64,000 nt of DNA from Planctomycetota bacterium (lineage in GTDB: Bacteria > Planctomycetota > SZUA-567 > H5-PLA8). A program made the position numbers and the translations under genes. How positions within the stretch are numbered: the first letter of the stretch is position 1; every line of letters begins with the position of its first letter. The stretch covers positions 2,389,326 to 2,453,325 of the forward strand of contig JAOSKN010000002.1 of NCBI GenBank assembly GCA_027493525.1, in the 5' to 3' direction. Under the pieces are notes generated by a model. That model made no database searches. It was not told where the DNA came from and saw only the letters and a program-made list of their open reading frames with translations. Of the stretch, positions 53,057-64,000 are shown one piece after another.

Positions 53057-53782
53057 ATGATCGATTTCGTCAAAGACATCTACGACGGCGTGAAGTCCTT
53101 CATGGTCGGCATGAAGGTCACCGGCGGCTACCTGGGCAAGAACATGGTCATGGAGAACCTCGGCCCCGTCGCCGAAGATATGGCGCCCAATACCGTGACT
53201 TGGGACGGCTCGATCGCCACGCGCGGAGAAGTGAAGGTCGCCGACCGCTTCCGCGGGCACCTGCACAACGACATCGAACGCTGCATCGTCTGCCGCAACT
53301 GCTCCAAGGCCTGTCCCATCGACTGCTTCTTCATCGACGGGGAGAAGAACGTTTCCAACAAGTTCCGCCCCAGCCGCTTCGACATCGACATCCTCAAGTG
53401 CATGTACTGCGGGCTCTGCGTCTTCGCCTGCCCCACCGGCTGCCTCACCATGACCAAGGAATGGTGGGGCTCCCAGCGCGCCGGCACGCCGGCCGAAGGC
53501 GGCGGGCGCGAGAACCTGCACGGGCTGCTCCGCGAGTTCGGGGTCGGCTACTTCCCGACCGAGGAGAAGATCGCCGTCGAGAAGGAACGCATCCGCCTGG
53601 CCGAAGAGAAGCGCCTCAAGGCCGCCGAGATGGCCGCCAAGAAGGCCGCCGCGGCGAAGGCCGCCGCCGCCGCGAAACCCGCGGCCCCGGCGAAGCCCGC
53701 GGTTCCGGCCAAGCCCGTCGCGCCGAAGGCCGAGGATCCTGCGAAGCCTGCGGAAGGCGGCGAAGCGCCTAAAACGGAATAA
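53057..53782 (+). CDS. nuoI: NADH-quinone oxidoreductase subunit I
   Basis: Ferredoxin-like subunit of 241 aa with two [4Fe-4S] motifs: CIVCRNCSKACPIDC and CMYCGLCVFACPTGC. An N-terminal amphipathic helix is present. From residue 155 a helix rich in Lys/Glu and then an Ala/Lys/Pro-rich tail of about 45 residues extend beyond the core. GCGGAG precedes ATG 53057. Confidence 0.96.
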   Translation: MIDFVKDIYDGVKSFMVGMKVTGGYLGKNMVMENLGPVAEDMAPNTVTWDGSIATRGEVKVADRFRGHLHNDIERCIVCRNCSKACPIDCFFIDGEKNVSNKFRPSRFDIDILKCMYCGLCVFACPTGCLTMTKEWWGSQRAGTPAEGGGRENLHGLLREFGVGYFPTEEKIAVEKERIRLAEEKRLKAAEMAAKKAAAAKAAAAAKPAAPAKPAVPAKPVAPKAEDPAKPAEGGEAPKTE

Positions 53783-53913
53783 CCTGGCTGCACCTTGTGT
53801 GCGCGGAGCTGGCAGACCCGCGCGGCCCGTACATCCTGCGTTGCTTGCACGAGTACGGTAGCCCGCTATAGTCTGCTTGTTCTTCGCATCGTCGGTCCAA
53901 GTACCTGCGGATG

Positions 53914-53931
53914 GGCTCCCTTACGGGAGCC
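53914..53931. other. Hairpin upstream of nuoJ
   Basis: GGCTCCC-TTAC-GGGAGCC is a perfect 7-bp stem 28 bases before the chosen nuoJ start, in a 176-base nuoI-nuoJ gap that otherwise shows nothing. Confidence 0.5.
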
Positions 53932-53958
53932 TCGGGAGCCCTCTTAGCGGCGCGCACC

Positions 53959-54603
53959 ATGCTGGCAACCCTGCTGTTCTGGTTCATCATGATCCTGACC
54001 GTGGCCTCCGCCGTGATGGTGGTGGTCGCCCGGAACATCCTCCATTCGGCCTTCTCCCTGGCCGTGACCTTTCTCGGCGTGGCGGGGCTTTACATCTTCC
54101 TGCACGCGGACTTCCTGGCGGCCGTGCAGCTCATCGTCTACGTGGGCGGGATCATCGTGCTGGTGATGTTCGCGATCATGTTCTCGGCGCATACGCAGGA
54201 GGGCACCGTCGAGCCGCCGCGTTCGATCTTGGCCCTCGGCGCCGGGGCGATCGTCGCCGGCGTCGTTTTCGCCGCGCTGGCGATGCTCATCAACCGCCTC
54301 CAGGTGCCGTTCCACGAGACCACCCCGCGCGCGCAGTGGCAGAAGCTCGAAGGCCGGCTGTACGTTCTGCAGGGCAACCCCCACGCCCCGGGCGCGGCCG
54401 ACCAGATCAAGAGCCTCAGCGCCGAGATCGCCGCGCTCAAGAAGCAGGAGGCCTACCGCACCACCGTCAGCGCCAAGCCCGGCGAGTACGCCCTGGGCCA
54501 CGTGCTGCTGGGCGAGTACCTGCTGCCCTTCGAGGTCGCCTCCATCCTGATCCTCGCCGCCCTCGTCGGCGCGGTCGTCATCGTGCGCAAGGAGACCCGC
54601 TGA
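53959..54603 (+). CDS. nuoJ: NADH-quinone oxidoreductase subunit J
   Basis: Membrane subunit of 214 aa with five helices. ARNILHSAFSLAVTFLGVAGLYIFLHADFLAAVQLIVYVGGIIVLVMFAIMFSA is the conserved NuoJ core with the pi-bulge helix. An added soluble loop (residues about 115-175, QWQKLEGRLYVLQG, ADQIKSLSAEIAALKKQEAY) has coiled-coil character, unlike E. coli NuoJ. Start by homology at ATG 53959; ATG 53911 would add 16 residues coded by the hairpin. Confidence 0.93.
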   Translation: MLATLLFWFIMILTVASAVMVVVARNILHSAFSLAVTFLGVAGLYIFLHADFLAAVQLIVYVGGIIVLVMFAIMFSAHTQEGTVEPPRSILALGAGAIVAGVVFAALAMLINRLQVPFHETTPRAQWQKLEGRLYVLQGNPHAPGAADQIKSLSAEIAALKKQEAYRTTVSAKPGEYALGHVLLGEYLLPFEVASILILAALVGAVVIVRKETR

Positions 54604-54981
54604 GTGCCGCTCCCCAGCGCCTTGCCCCTGCCGGCGATCGAGAACCTCCTCTCGGGAGGTCCCGACAACTTATTCAATTACCTCGTCCTCGGCGCGCTGC
54701 TCTTTGCCGCCGGCATCTTCGCCATGGTCAGCCGGCGCAATGCGGTCGGGATCCTGATGGGCGTCGAACTGATCCTCAACGCATCCGGGATCAACTTCGT
54801 CGCCTTCGCGCGCTTCGGCGGACACGAGACCGGCTTTCACGGCTACGACGGGCAGATCTTCGCGCTCTTTATCATCGTCCTGGCCGCCGCCGAGGCCGCC
54901 GTGGCGCTGGCGCTCGTCCTGGCCGTCTTCCAGACCCACCGCACCATCGAGATGGACCGCGTGGACGAGTTGAAGATGTGA
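54604..54981 (+). CDS. nuoK: NADH-quinone oxidoreductase subunit K
   Basis: Small membrane subunit of 125 aa with three helices: YLVLGALLFAAGIFAMVSRRNAVGILMGVELILNASGINFVAFARF and IIVLAAAEAAVALALVLAVFQ, containing both conserved glutamates of the proton path (GVELILN, AAEAAV). GTG 54604 directly follows the nuoJ stop, so the two are coupled. Confidence 0.95.
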   Translation: MPLPSALPLPAIENLLSGGPDNLFNYLVLGALLFAAGIFAMVSRRNAVGILMGVELILNASGINFVAFARFGGHETGFHGYDGQIFALFIIVLAAAEAAVALALVLAVFQTHRTIEMDRVDELKM

Positions 54982-55076
54982 GTACGGCAGTCAATGGTCG
55001 GAAGGTCAAGTACGCGCTTGGTAGGCTGGACTCTTGGTCTTCGACTACTGTGTTCGACTAGGGACATGAGTACACC

Positions 55077-57404
55077 ATGGGCGATGCGCTGCACCAGGCC
55101 ATGAGCACCCAGATCCAGGTCCTCACCTGGGCGCCGGTGGTGATTCTATGCCTGCCGCTGCTCACCTTCCTGATCCTGCTGATCGGCGGGCGGAAGATGG
55201 ACAAGGGCGCCGACTACTTCGCCATCGGGTTGATGGGCCTGGCGTTCCTGGCCTCGGTCCTGCTCTTCTTCGTCAACCTCTCCTATGGCGGCGCGGACCA
55301 CGCGGGCTGGAGTTCCGCGCAGGCGCGCCCCTTCGTGGCCTCCTTCGACTGGATGCAGTTCGGGAACGTGCGCCTGCCCATGGGCGTGCTGGTGGACAAC
55401 CTCTCCAGCTTCATGGCCATCGTCGTCACCGGCCTGGCCACGCTGGTGCTGATCTACAGCATCTTCTACATGCACGGCGACTCGATGTACCGGCGCTACT
55501 TCGGCTTCATGGGCTTCTTCTGCTTCGCCATGCTGGGCATCGTCTTCAGCAGCAACCTGCTGATGACCTTCATCTTCTGGGAGCTGGTCGGGCTGGGCAG
55601 CTACTTCCTGATCGGCTTCTGGTTCCACAAGCCCTCCGTCGCGCGGGACCACCACTACCAGGAATTGAAAGCCTCCTACGCCACGGGCATCGACGAGCGC
55701 TACCTCTCGCCGGCCCACGCGCAGAAAAAGGCCTTCGTGATGAACCGCATCGGCGACTTCGGCTTCATCACCGGCGTCTCGCTCTTCCTCGTCACCATGC
55801 TCGCCGTGGCCAAGGCCGATCCCTCGACCGGGTTCAACGCCGGGCCGCTGGACTGGACCAACCTCTACGCGGCCAAGGAAGCCAACGCCTTCGCCTCGGT
55901 GCAGTTCCAGCTCTTCCGCTTCAGCTTCACCGGAATCGACCTGCTGACCCTGGCCGGCATCCTGACCTTCATGGGCGCGATCGGGAAGTCGGCGCAGTTC
56001 CCGCTCCACACCTGGCTCCCCGACGCGATGCAGGGCCCGACGACGGGCAGCTCGATCATCCATGCCGCGACGATGGTCGCCGCGGGCGTGTACCTCACCG
56101 CGCGCATCCACCCGCTGCTCACCGAAGGCTCGCTCTTCTTCGTCGCCATGATCGGCGGGATCACCGCGTTCCTGGCCGCGAGCATGGCCATGGTCCAGTG
56201 GGACCTCAAGGCGGTCCTCGCCTACAGCACCATCTCGCAGCTCGGCTACATGATGCTCGGCCTGGGCTCGGGCAGCTACACCGCCGGCGTCGCGCACCTC
56301 TACACGCACGCCATCTTCAAGTGCATGCTCTTCCTCTGCGCCGGCAGCGTGATCCACGCCTGCCACCACCTGCAGGACATGAACCGCATGGGCGGCCTGC
56401 GCAAAAAGATGCCGCTTACCTTCATCGCCACCTGCGCCGGAGTGCTCGCGATCAGCGGCGTGCCTTTATTCAGCGGCTTCTACAGCAAGGACATGATCCT
56501 CGCCTCGGCGCTCTCCTCGGCCCTCGATCACGGGCGGCTGCACTGGGCCCCGTACATTCTGGGCCAGCTCACCGCGGCCCTGACGACCTTCTACATGTGC
56601 CGCATGCTCTTTTGGAGCTTCTTCGGCACGCCGCGCGACAAGCACGTCCACGAGCACTGCCACGAATCCCCCGCCGTCGCGACCGGCCCGCTGCTGATCC
56701 TCGCCGTGCTCTGCCTGGGCTTCTGGTGGAGCGGCACGCTCTTCGGCCACACCGGACAGTTCGCGCCGCTGACGCTGGAGGCCACCGTTCTCGACGCGCA
56801 CGGCAAGCTCGCCGCGGAACCGGCCGGCTGGATCGACGCGGCGATGGTCTCGCCCGTGCAGCGCGAGGAACTCTCCGCGCTGGCCGCGCAGGGCGAGCAC
56901 GCCGTCCACGAGCACCACCACCGCCACCACACGGCCCACATCTGGGCCACGGGGCTCTCGCTGCTGGGCGTGCTCCTCGGCGCGGGCCTGGCTTGGGCGA
57001 TCTACGGGCTGAAGAAGCTCGACCCCGACGAGCTGCTGGCGCGGCATCCGGCGACGCTGGGCCTGGCCTGGCAGCTCTGCGCGCAGCTCTGGTTCTTCGA
57101 CCGCCTGTACCAGGACGGGATCGTCCCGCTGGCCAAGCGCTTCAACCGCGCCTTCTACGTTTTCGACTTCGGCGTGATCGACCAGACCCTGGTGGACGGC
57201 TGGTCGGTGGCGATCCGGATCGTCGCGGGAGCCGCGCGGAACATCGACAACTGGGTGGTGGACAAGTGCGTGGACGCCTTCGGCGTCGTGACGTGGCTGC
57301 TCGGCGCCGTCGCGCGGACGCTGCAGGCCGGGCGCATCCAGTATTACGTGGCGCTCACCTTCGGCGCCGTCGCGGTGCTGCTGCTGGCGCTGCTGCTGAT
57401 CTAG
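55077..57404 (+). CDS. nuoL: NADH-quinone oxidoreductase subunit L
   Basis: Antiporter-like proton-pumping subunit of 775 aa (E. coli 613). Conserved: FIFWELVGLGSYFLIGFWFHKPS with the key Glu, GAIGKSAQFPLHTWLPDAMQGPTTGSSIIHAATMVAAGVYL, TYTHAIFKCMLFLCAGSVIH-type region, and ISGVPLFSGFYSKDMIL. The C-terminal lateral helix region is extended and includes a His-rich stretch (HAVHEHHHRHHTAH) near residue 620. The start is at ATG 55077; ATG 55101 is an alternative. Confidence 0.95.
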   Translation: MGDALHQAMSTQIQVLTWAPVVILCLPLLTFLILLIGGRKMDKGADYFAIGLMGLAFLASVLLFFVNLSYGGADHAGWSSAQARPFVASFDWMQFGNVRLPMGVLVDNLSSFMAIVVTGLATLVLIYSIFYMHGDSMYRRYFGFMGFFCFAMLGIVFSSNLLMTFIFWELVGLGSYFLIGFWFHKPSVARDHHYQELKASYATGIDERYLSPAHAQKKAFVMNRIGDFGFITGVSLFLVTMLAVAKADPSTGFNAGPLDWTNLYAAKEANAFASVQFQLFRFSFTGIDLLTLAGILTFMGAIGKSAQFPLHTWLPDAMQGPTTGSSIIHAATMVAAGVYLTARIHPLLTEGSLFFVAMIGGITAFLAASMAMVQWDLKAVLAYSTISQLGYMMLGLGSGSYTAGVAHLYTHAIFKCMLFLCAGSVIHACHHLQDMNRMGGLRKKMPLTFIATCAGVLAISGVPLFSGFYSKDMILASALSSALDHGRLHWAPYILGQLTAALTTFYMCRMLFWSFFGTPRDKHVHEHCHESPAVATGPLLILAVLCLGFWWSGTLFGHTGQFAPLTLEATVLDAHGKLAAEPAGWIDAAMVSPVQREELSALAAQGEHAVHEHHHRHHTAHIWATGLSLLGVLLGAGLAWAIYGLKKLDPDELLARHPATLGLAWQLCAQLWFFDRLYQDGIVPLAKRFNRAFYVFDFGVIDQTLVDGWSVAIRIVAGAARNIDNWVVDKCVDAFGVVTWLLGAVARTLQAGRIQYYVALTFGAVAVLLLALLLI

Positions 57405-57444
57405 GCTGCCGGCCGGTGTCTGGCCGGGAACGGAGCGGTGAACG

Positions 57445-59670
<2,226 letters not shown>

Positions 59671-59697
59671 CCTGAAGCGAGCCGGAAAACGAGAACC

Positions 59698-61338
59698 ATG
59701 CCGCACGACCTGGCCGAGCTGCTCAACCGCAATGTCCGCGACCTCTGGCTGATCCTGCCCGAGGTCCTGGTGGCGTTGGGCTTCGTCTTCGGGCTCCTTG
59801 TCGAGATGCTCCGCAAGCCCGACTCGCTCGCGAGCCGCAAGACCGCCTCCTACATCCTGCTCCTGGGCCTGGTCATGGGCCTCTGGGTCACGCTGAACGA
59901 GATGAACGACTACGTCGGCTCGACCCGCCAGGCCGTCCTGATCAAGCAGGAGCCCGTCGGCGTGGACCAGCCCGGCGTGACGGTCCCCAAGACCGTGGCC
60001 CGCGACGTGGCGATCACCTACTCGCAGCCCCTCTACAGCGGCATGATCGTCCGCGACAGCTTCGGGACGTTCTTCAAGTTCGTCCTGCTCCTCGGCACGA
60101 TCCTCTCGGTGCTCCTCGCGCTCAACGCGCGGCAGCTCGAGGGTCCCAACCAGGGCGAGTTCATCCTGCTCCTGGGCGCGACCTGCCTGGGCGGCATGTT
60201 CCTGGCCAGTTCCACGAACCTGCTGATGCTTTATCTTTCCCTGGAGTCGCTCTCGATCCTCAGCTACGTCATGGCCGGCTTCCTGCCCGGCGACCGGCGT
60301 TCCGCCGAGGCCGGCATCAAGTACGTCATGTACGGCGCGATGGCCAGCGGGATCATGATCTTCGGCTTCTCGTACCTCTATGGGCTCACCGGCACCCTGG
60401 ATCTTGCCGAGATCGCCGCGAAGTTCCGCGACCTGGAAGGCAACTACGGCGGGCATACGCGCGGCGCGCTGACGGCGGTTCTGGCGCTGGTCTTCTCGGG
60501 GCTGCTCTACAAGATCGCCGCGGTGCCGTTTCATTACTGGTCGCCGGACGTCTACGAAGGCTCGCCCACGGCCGCCACCGGCTTCTTCAGCGTCGTGCCC
60601 AAGGCCGCCGGCTTCGCCGTGCTGTTGCGCGTGCTGGCCGAGTTCTTCCCGCTGGGCGACTTGAGCGACGCGGGGCTGAACTTCCAGGGCGCCGAGAAGG
60701 TCTTCGGCGTGCTCGCCGTCCTGACCATGACCATGGGCAACCTGGCCGCGCTCGGGCAGTCCAACGCCAAGCGCATGCTCGCCTACAGCTCCATCGCCCA
60801 CGCCGGTTACATGCTCGCCGGCTTCGCCGCGCTCGACGACGCCACCGGCCCCGCCGCGGTGCTCTACTATCTCGTCGTCTACCTTGTCATGAACCTCGGC
60901 GCGTTCCTCGTCATCGTCGCCTTGGAGAACCTCCGCGGCAGCGCCGAACTGCACGCCCTGCGCGGCGCGATCCGCAGCGAACCCATGCTGGGCACCGCCC
61001 TGGTGATCTTCCTCTTCAGCCTCGTGGGCATGCCCCCGCTCGCCGGCTTCATCGGCAAGTACCTGATCATGTACAAGCTCGCCGGCGCCGGAAACTGGGG
61101 CTTGATCGTGATCATGGGCGTCAACAGCGTGATCAGCCTCTTCTACTACATGCGCCTGGCCAAAGCCGTCGCCATCGACGCGCCCGAGGACGCGCACGTC
61201 AGCGGCGAGCAGAACCCCTTCGTGCTCCGCTTCATTGCCGTTGGCCACGTCGTCGCGCTGCTGGTGCTCTTCGTCTACTTCGAGCCCCTTATGCGCCTCT
61301 GCCGCCAGGTCCTCGAGCCGCTCCTGAAGACGATCTAG
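59698..61338 (+). CDS. nuoN: NADH-quinone oxidoreductase subunit N
   Basis: Antiporter-like subunit of 546 aa (E. coli 485). Conserved: LYLSLESLSILSYVMAGFLPGDRRSAEAGIKYVMYGAMASGIMIFGFS, LYKIAAVPFHYWSPDVYEGSPTAATGFFSVVPKAAGFAVL, and QSNAKRMLAYSSIAHAGYMLAGFAA. An extra loop (residues about 80-115, STRQAVLIKQEPVGVDQPGV) separates helices near the N-terminus. Last nuo gene; a palindromic dispersed repeat follows. Confidence 0.95.
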   Translation: MPHDLAELLNRNVRDLWLILPEVLVALGFVFGLLVEMLRKPDSLASRKTASYILLLGLVMGLWVTLNEMNDYVGSTRQAVLIKQEPVGVDQPGVTVPKTVARDVAITYSQPLYSGMIVRDSFGTFFKFVLLLGTILSVLLALNARQLEGPNQGEFILLLGATCLGGMFLASSTNLLMLYLSLESLSILSYVMAGFLPGDRRSAEAGIKYVMYGAMASGIMIFGFSYLYGLTGTLDLAEIAAKFRDLEGNYGGHTRGALTAVLALVFSGLLYKIAAVPFHYWSPDVYEGSPTAATGFFSVVPKAAGFAVLLRVLAEFFPLGDLSDAGLNFQGAEKVFGVLAVLTMTMGNLAALGQSNAKRMLAYSSIAHAGYMLAGFAALDDATGPAAVLYYLVVYLVMNLGAFLVIVALENLRGSAELHALRGAIRSEPMLGTALVIFLFSLVGMPPLAGFIGKYLIMYKLAGAGNWGLIVIMGVNSVISLFYYMRLAKAVAIDAPEDAHVSGEQNPFVLRFIAVGHVVALLVLFVYFEPLMRLCRQVLEPLLKTI

Positions 61339-61367
61339 TTGTGGCGCCGCCGTCCCGGCGGCTGTTC

Positions 61368-61428
61368 TTCGTACCGCGGGCGTCCCGCCCGCTAGTTCCT
61401 GCGAGCAAGCGAGACGCCCGCGATACGC
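61368..61428. repeat. Inverted pair of palindromic dispersed repeats after nuoN
   Basis: TTCGTACCGCGGGCGTCCCGCCCGC (61368-61392) with internal stem GCGGGCG/CGCCCGC, then GCGAGACGCCCGCGATAC (about 61410-61427), an inverted copy of the same unit. Together they can form a larger stem that may end the nuo transcript. The same unit is at 49591-49617. Confidence 0.8.
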
Positions 61429-61473
61429 TTGAGGCGCCGCATCCATTCCGTATTTTCAACTCCGCATTTCTCC

Positions 61474-61503
61474 ATGTCCTCCGTGCCCTCTGTGGTTAAA
61501 AAT
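61474..61503. repeat. CTCCGTG-type dispersed repeat at the sfsA start
   Basis: TCCTCCGTGCCCTCTGTGG then TTAAAAA. The same string, with small changes, occurs at about 42357 and 18523. It ends only six bases before the chosen sfsA start. Confidence 0.8.
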
Positions 61504-61509
61504 TCTCGC

Positions 61510-62220
61510 GTGAACTTCCCGCTTCCCATCCTGCGCGGCACGCTGCTCCGCCGCTACAAACGCTTCCTCGCCGACGTGGAGCTTGAATCGGGCGCCCTCG
61601 TCGTCGCGCACTGCCCCAACAGCGGGAGCATGAAAACCTGCGCCGAACCCGGCCGGCCGGTGCTCCTCTCCGACCACGGCCCCGGCACGCCGCGCAAGCT
61701 GCGCTACACGTGGGAGGCCATCCGCATGGGCCGCGCATGGGTCGGCGTCAACACGCTGAAGCCCAACCGCGTCGTCCACGAAGCCGTCGCCGCCGGCAAG
61801 ATTCCTGAACTGGCCGGCTACGCGGAGCACGCGCGCGAGGTCGTCTACGGCGCGCGCGGGCGCAGCCGCATCGACGTGCTCCTGAGCGGCCACCGCGCGC
61901 GCCCGGACTGTTACGTCGAGGTGAAGAACACGACCATGCGGGTGGGGGAGGGGAGCCTCTTCCCCGACGCGGTCACCGAACGCGGGCGCAAGCACCTGGA
62001 GGACCTCGCGCGCGAAGTCCGCCGCGGCCGGCGCGCTCTGATCTTCTTCTTCGTCGGGCGCGCGGACTGCGCGTGGATGGGTCCGGCCGACGCGATCGAT
62101 CCCGCCTACGGCCGCGCCCTGCGCCGCGCCGTTAAGGCCGGCGTCGAACCGCTCGCGTACCAGGCGCGCGTCACGCCACGCGGCATCGCGCTAGTCCGCC
62201 GCGTCGAGGTCAGGCTTTGA
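61510..62220 (+). CDS. sfsA: SfsA family nuclease-like protein
   Basis: A 236-aa SfsA homologue. Conserved: LRGTLLRRYKRFLADVELESG, VVAHCPNSGSMKTCAEPGRPVLLS, RIDVLLSG, CYVEVKNTTMRVGEGSLFPDAVTERGRKHLEDLA, with a PD-(D/E)xK-like nuclease core (E and K in YVEVKNTT). Originally named as a sugar-fermentation stimulator; now thought to bind or cut DNA. GTG 61510 is chosen because homology begins there; an ATG at 61474 would translate the dispersed repeat. Confidence 0.92.
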   Translation: MNFPLPILRGTLLRRYKRFLADVELESGALVVAHCPNSGSMKTCAEPGRPVLLSDHGPGTPRKLRYTWEAIRMGRAWVGVNTLKPNRVVHEAVAAGKIPELAGYAEHAREVVYGARGRSRIDVLLSGHRARPDCYVEVKNTTMRVGEGSLFPDAVTERGRKHLEDLAREVRRGRRALIFFFVGRADCAWMGPADAIDPAYGRALRRAVKAGVEPLAYQARVTPRGIALVRRVEVRL

Positions 62221-62240
62221 AGCTCCGCCAAGTCCGCGCC

Positions 62241-63059
62241 TCACGCCGCGCGCAGCGCGGCGCTCGCCATCCAGATCCCGAGGCCCAGCAGGAAGACGTT
62301 GACCAGGCGCGCGAAGGCCTTTGCGGGGATGTAGCCGTCCATGTACAACCCGGCCCGCGAGCCCAGCCATGCGAAGGGCAGCAGGCAGATGCCCGTCAGC
62401 GCCCACGCCGGCGGCAGCAGGCCTTGCCACGCGTAATTGCCCGTGCGTACCAGGAGCGAGATCAGGAACACGGCGTTGAGCGTGACCTTGAAGCGCCCGC
62501 GCTCGATCCCGCTCGCGATGAGATAGCCCGCCAGGAGCGGTCCGACCATCCCCACCGCGCCGCCCAGGATCCCGCTCAAGCCCCCCACGACCAGGCTGGC
62601 CGGGCGCGAGAAGTCTCCCGCGAGCGGCGCGGGCCGGTCTTCCGCCTCGGCCGGGGGCTCATGGTCGCCGGTTGGCGCCTGGGAATCGCGCCTGGCCCAA
62701 GGGTTCAATTGCCACGCGCCGATCGCGAAGAGGATCGCGCCCACCGCCAGTTGGATCCGCCAGAGCGGCCAGTCGCGGAGCGCAAGCACGCCCAGCGGCG
62801 TGGTCAGCAGCAGCGGCGCGCCCAGCCAGGCCGTGCGCCGGAGATCCAGGTGCCGGCGGTAGCGCCAGAGCACCTCGCCCACCGTCGCGAAGCACGCGAT
62901 GGTCAGGCACGGGATGGCGTAGGTTCCGATCCGTTCGTGGGACAGCAGCAGCGGTACGGCGACCAGCGCCATGCCGAAGCCCGTCAGGCCTTGGACGAAC
63001 GAAGCGAAAAAGGTGACGCCCACGGCAAACCAGAACCAGGACGCGAGCAAGAAATCCAC
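62241..63059 (-). CDS. TSUP (TauE/SafE) family permease
   Basis: Integral membrane protein of 272 aa with about eight helices, in two related halves: FFASFVQGLTGFGMALVAVPLLL and LVVGGLSGILGGAVGMVGPLLAGYLIASG are the repeated TSUP motifs (GxxGxGxxxxxxPxL). Members export or import sulfite, sulfoacetate and other organosulfur anions; the substrate here is not predictable. A Pro/Glu-rich cytoplasmic loop separates the halves. Convergent with sfsA, 20 bases apart. Confidence 0.88.
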   Translation of the reverse strand: MDFLLASWFWFAVGVTFFASFVQGLTGFGMALVAVPLLLSHERIGTYAIPCLTIACFATVGEVLWRYRRHLDLRRTAWLGAPLLLTTPLGVLALRDWPLWRIQLAVGAILFAIGAWQLNPWARRDSQAPTGDHEPPAEAEDRPAPLAGDFSRPASLVVGGLSGILGGAVGMVGPLLAGYLIASGIERGRFKVTLNAVFLISLLVRTGNYAWQGLLPPAWALTGICLLPFAWLGSRAGLYMDGYIPAKAFARLVNVFLLGLGIWMASAALRAA

Positions 63060-63285
63060 GCGGCGCGAGCGCCCCTTTCATGGGGTCAGGAGGGGATGAA
63101 GCCGGAGTGAAAGCCATCATTATTGTACCGCACGGCACGGGAAGCGGGATAAAAGGCAAAACGATAACAGGAATCCTGAAAACCCTGTAGGAGAACTCAA
63201 GGTGCAATGCTGTAGTATGTGCCTCCTGAAGGTTTTGCCATAAGCCTTTATTGGGCCAGAATCTTCAGATTCCTGCACAAGTAAG
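63060..63285. other. Divergent intergenic region between TSUP and infA genes
   Basis: AT-rich relative to the genes. No gene or repeat array is seen. It should carry the leftward promoter of the TSUP gene, which could not be placed. Confidence 0.55.
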
Positions 63286-63314
63286 TTGACAGGAATGTAA
63301 GGACTGGCTAAAAG
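63286..63314 (+). promoter_or_regulatory. Sigma70-type promoter for infA-rpmJ-rpsM
   Basis: TTGACA at 63286-63291, 17-base spacer, TAAAAG at 63309-63314. Transcription would start near 63321, leaving a leader of about 73 bases before infA. Confidence 0.72.
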
Positions 63315-63393
63315 ATTGCGTTTCTGGGATGGTCTGCGGCGCGGCCCACTGCGGGTCCGGGCAAGATGCCCTCGTAACTCACGCAAAGCCGGC

Positions 63394-63609
63394 ATGAGCC
63401 CTTCAGTGATTAGGATTGAAGCGCTGGTCGTGGAGGTGCTTCCCGGCGGGTCGTACGGCGTGGAACTCCCGAACGGCCAGAGCGTAACGGCTCGGGTCTC
63501 GGGCCAGTTGCGAATGAATTACGTGCGCATCGACGTGGGGGATCGGGTGACGGTGGAAATGTCGCCTGTGGACTCGACGAAGGTGCGGATCATTTTCAAG
63601 GCGACGTGA
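63394..63609 (+). CDS. infA: Translation initiation factor IF-1
   Basis: A 71-aa OB-fold protein matching IF-1: [60 protein letters not shown]. It binds the 30S A site during initiation. ATG 63394 agrees with family length; the ribosome site is weak. Followed by rpmJ and rpsM, a common arrangement at the end of the large ribosomal-protein cluster. Confidence 0.97.
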   Translation: MSPSVIRIEALVVEVLPGGSYGVELPNGQSVTARVSGQLRMNYVRIDVGDRVTVEMSPVDSTKVRIIFKAT

Positions 63610-63643
63610 ATTCCGCGCCCGCGGCAACAGAGGACACAGTGGC

Positions 63644-63760
63644 ATGAAAGTCCGGAGATCGGTGAAGCGCAGGTGCGAGAGCTGCAAGATCGTGCGCCGC
63701 AAGGGCCGCTTGTACGTAATCTGCGATAAAGAACCCCGCCACAAGATGCGCCAGGGTTAA
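63644..63760 (+). CDS. rpmJ: 50S ribosomal protein L36
   Basis: A 38-aa protein, [20 protein letters not shown] followed by [18 protein letters not shown]. It is the zinc-binding form with CxxC, a third Cys and His (C-x2-C-x12-C-x4-H), so it does not belong to the zinc-free, zinc-starvation type. Confidence 0.98.
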   Translation: MKVRRSVKRRCESCKIVRRKGRLYVICDKEPRHKMRQG

Positions 63761-63833
63761 GCCCCGCCGGGGCGCGAAGCGGCCAGGCAGCGCCGGCTTC
63801 GCGGCGACCCGCGGAAAAGGAGAGGTTGTCGGT

Positions 63834-64000
63834 ATGCCTCGTTTGATGGGCGTTGACATTCCGAATGACAAGCGCATCGAAATTTCGCTGCGCTACATCT
63901 ACGGCATCGGGCCGTTCCGCTCCCGGCAGATCTGCCAGGGCTGCAACATCCCGCCCGAGACTCGCGCGCGGGACCTGAAGGACGACGAACTGGCGCGTAT
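63834..64000 (+). CDS. rpsM: 30S ribosomal protein S13 (3' end beyond window)
   Basis: The first 55 residues of S13 are present: [20 protein letters not shown] then [20 protein letters not shown], with the conserved GVDIP and YGIG motifs. Strong ribosome site AAAAGGAGAGG. The gene runs past the right edge. Confidence 0.97.
   Translation, partial: MPRLMGVDIPNDKRIEISLRYIYGIGPFRSRQICQGCNIPPETRARDLKDDELAR

Overview
The window is a GC-rich, gene-dense bacterial segment with orthodox sigma70-type promoters. No rRNA or other decisive marker is present, so the source is inferred. Three large Ser/Thr kinases (two fused to FGE/SUMF1 domains), many exported HEAT/TPR proteins, a DapL-type diaminopimelate route and an 11-gene complex I without NuoEFG fit a planctomycete-like or other PVC-related, probably uncultivated lineage. 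Three genes carry a one-base frame break at a six-base homopolymer, which suggests residual assembly error.

Layout. 1-11055: FGE-fused kinase (cut by the window edge), TpsB/Omp85-like outer-membrane protein, dapL, a secreted protein, beta-carbonic anhydrase, a DinB-like protein, a second kinase and a PhyH dioxygenase. 11157-12461: a membrane-protein gene split by a 624-bp IS200-type element that can be removed in silico to restore one reading frame. 12485-20875: a CxxC protein, an FG-GAP-type propeller, zinc ribbon-folK, two exported structural proteins, and the leftward run larB, Hint-domain membrane protein, eda, nnrD. 21090-31643: NhaD-type antiporter, LysM protein, a LacI-HTH/PilZ fusion with promoter and palindrome, a 1300-aa transglutaminase-like protein and two HEAT/TPR proteins. 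31982-38795 (leftward): purD, a TsaC/arginine-phosphatase-like fusion, FGE kinase, a membrane-anchored protein and tRNA-Phe. 38975-42287 (leftward): overlapping Uma2 nuclease, topoisomerase VI-A-like Toprim protein and HEAT-like protein. 42438-47342: thiS-thiG, glycosyltransferase and GH43-like propeller, Lon-N protein and a NikR-like protein without the nickel ligands. 47579-61338: promoter and nuoABCD, lipoprotein, nuoHIJKLMN. 61510-64000: sfsA, a TSUP permease, and infA-rpmJ-rpsM at the right edge.

The most distinctive features are (i) a family of seven-base tandem repeats of different but related units filling intergenic gaps, often as facing inverted arms and three times just upstream of nuo start codons; (ii) the translationally coupled Uma2/TopoVI-A-like/HEAT cluster, whose Toprim protein lacks the usual catalytic tyrosine region; (iii) three short hairpin-plus-T6 signals in tandem inside the nuo operon; and (iv) unusual domain fusions (LacI-HTH/PilZ, TsaC/YwlE-like phosphatase, membrane protein/Hint).
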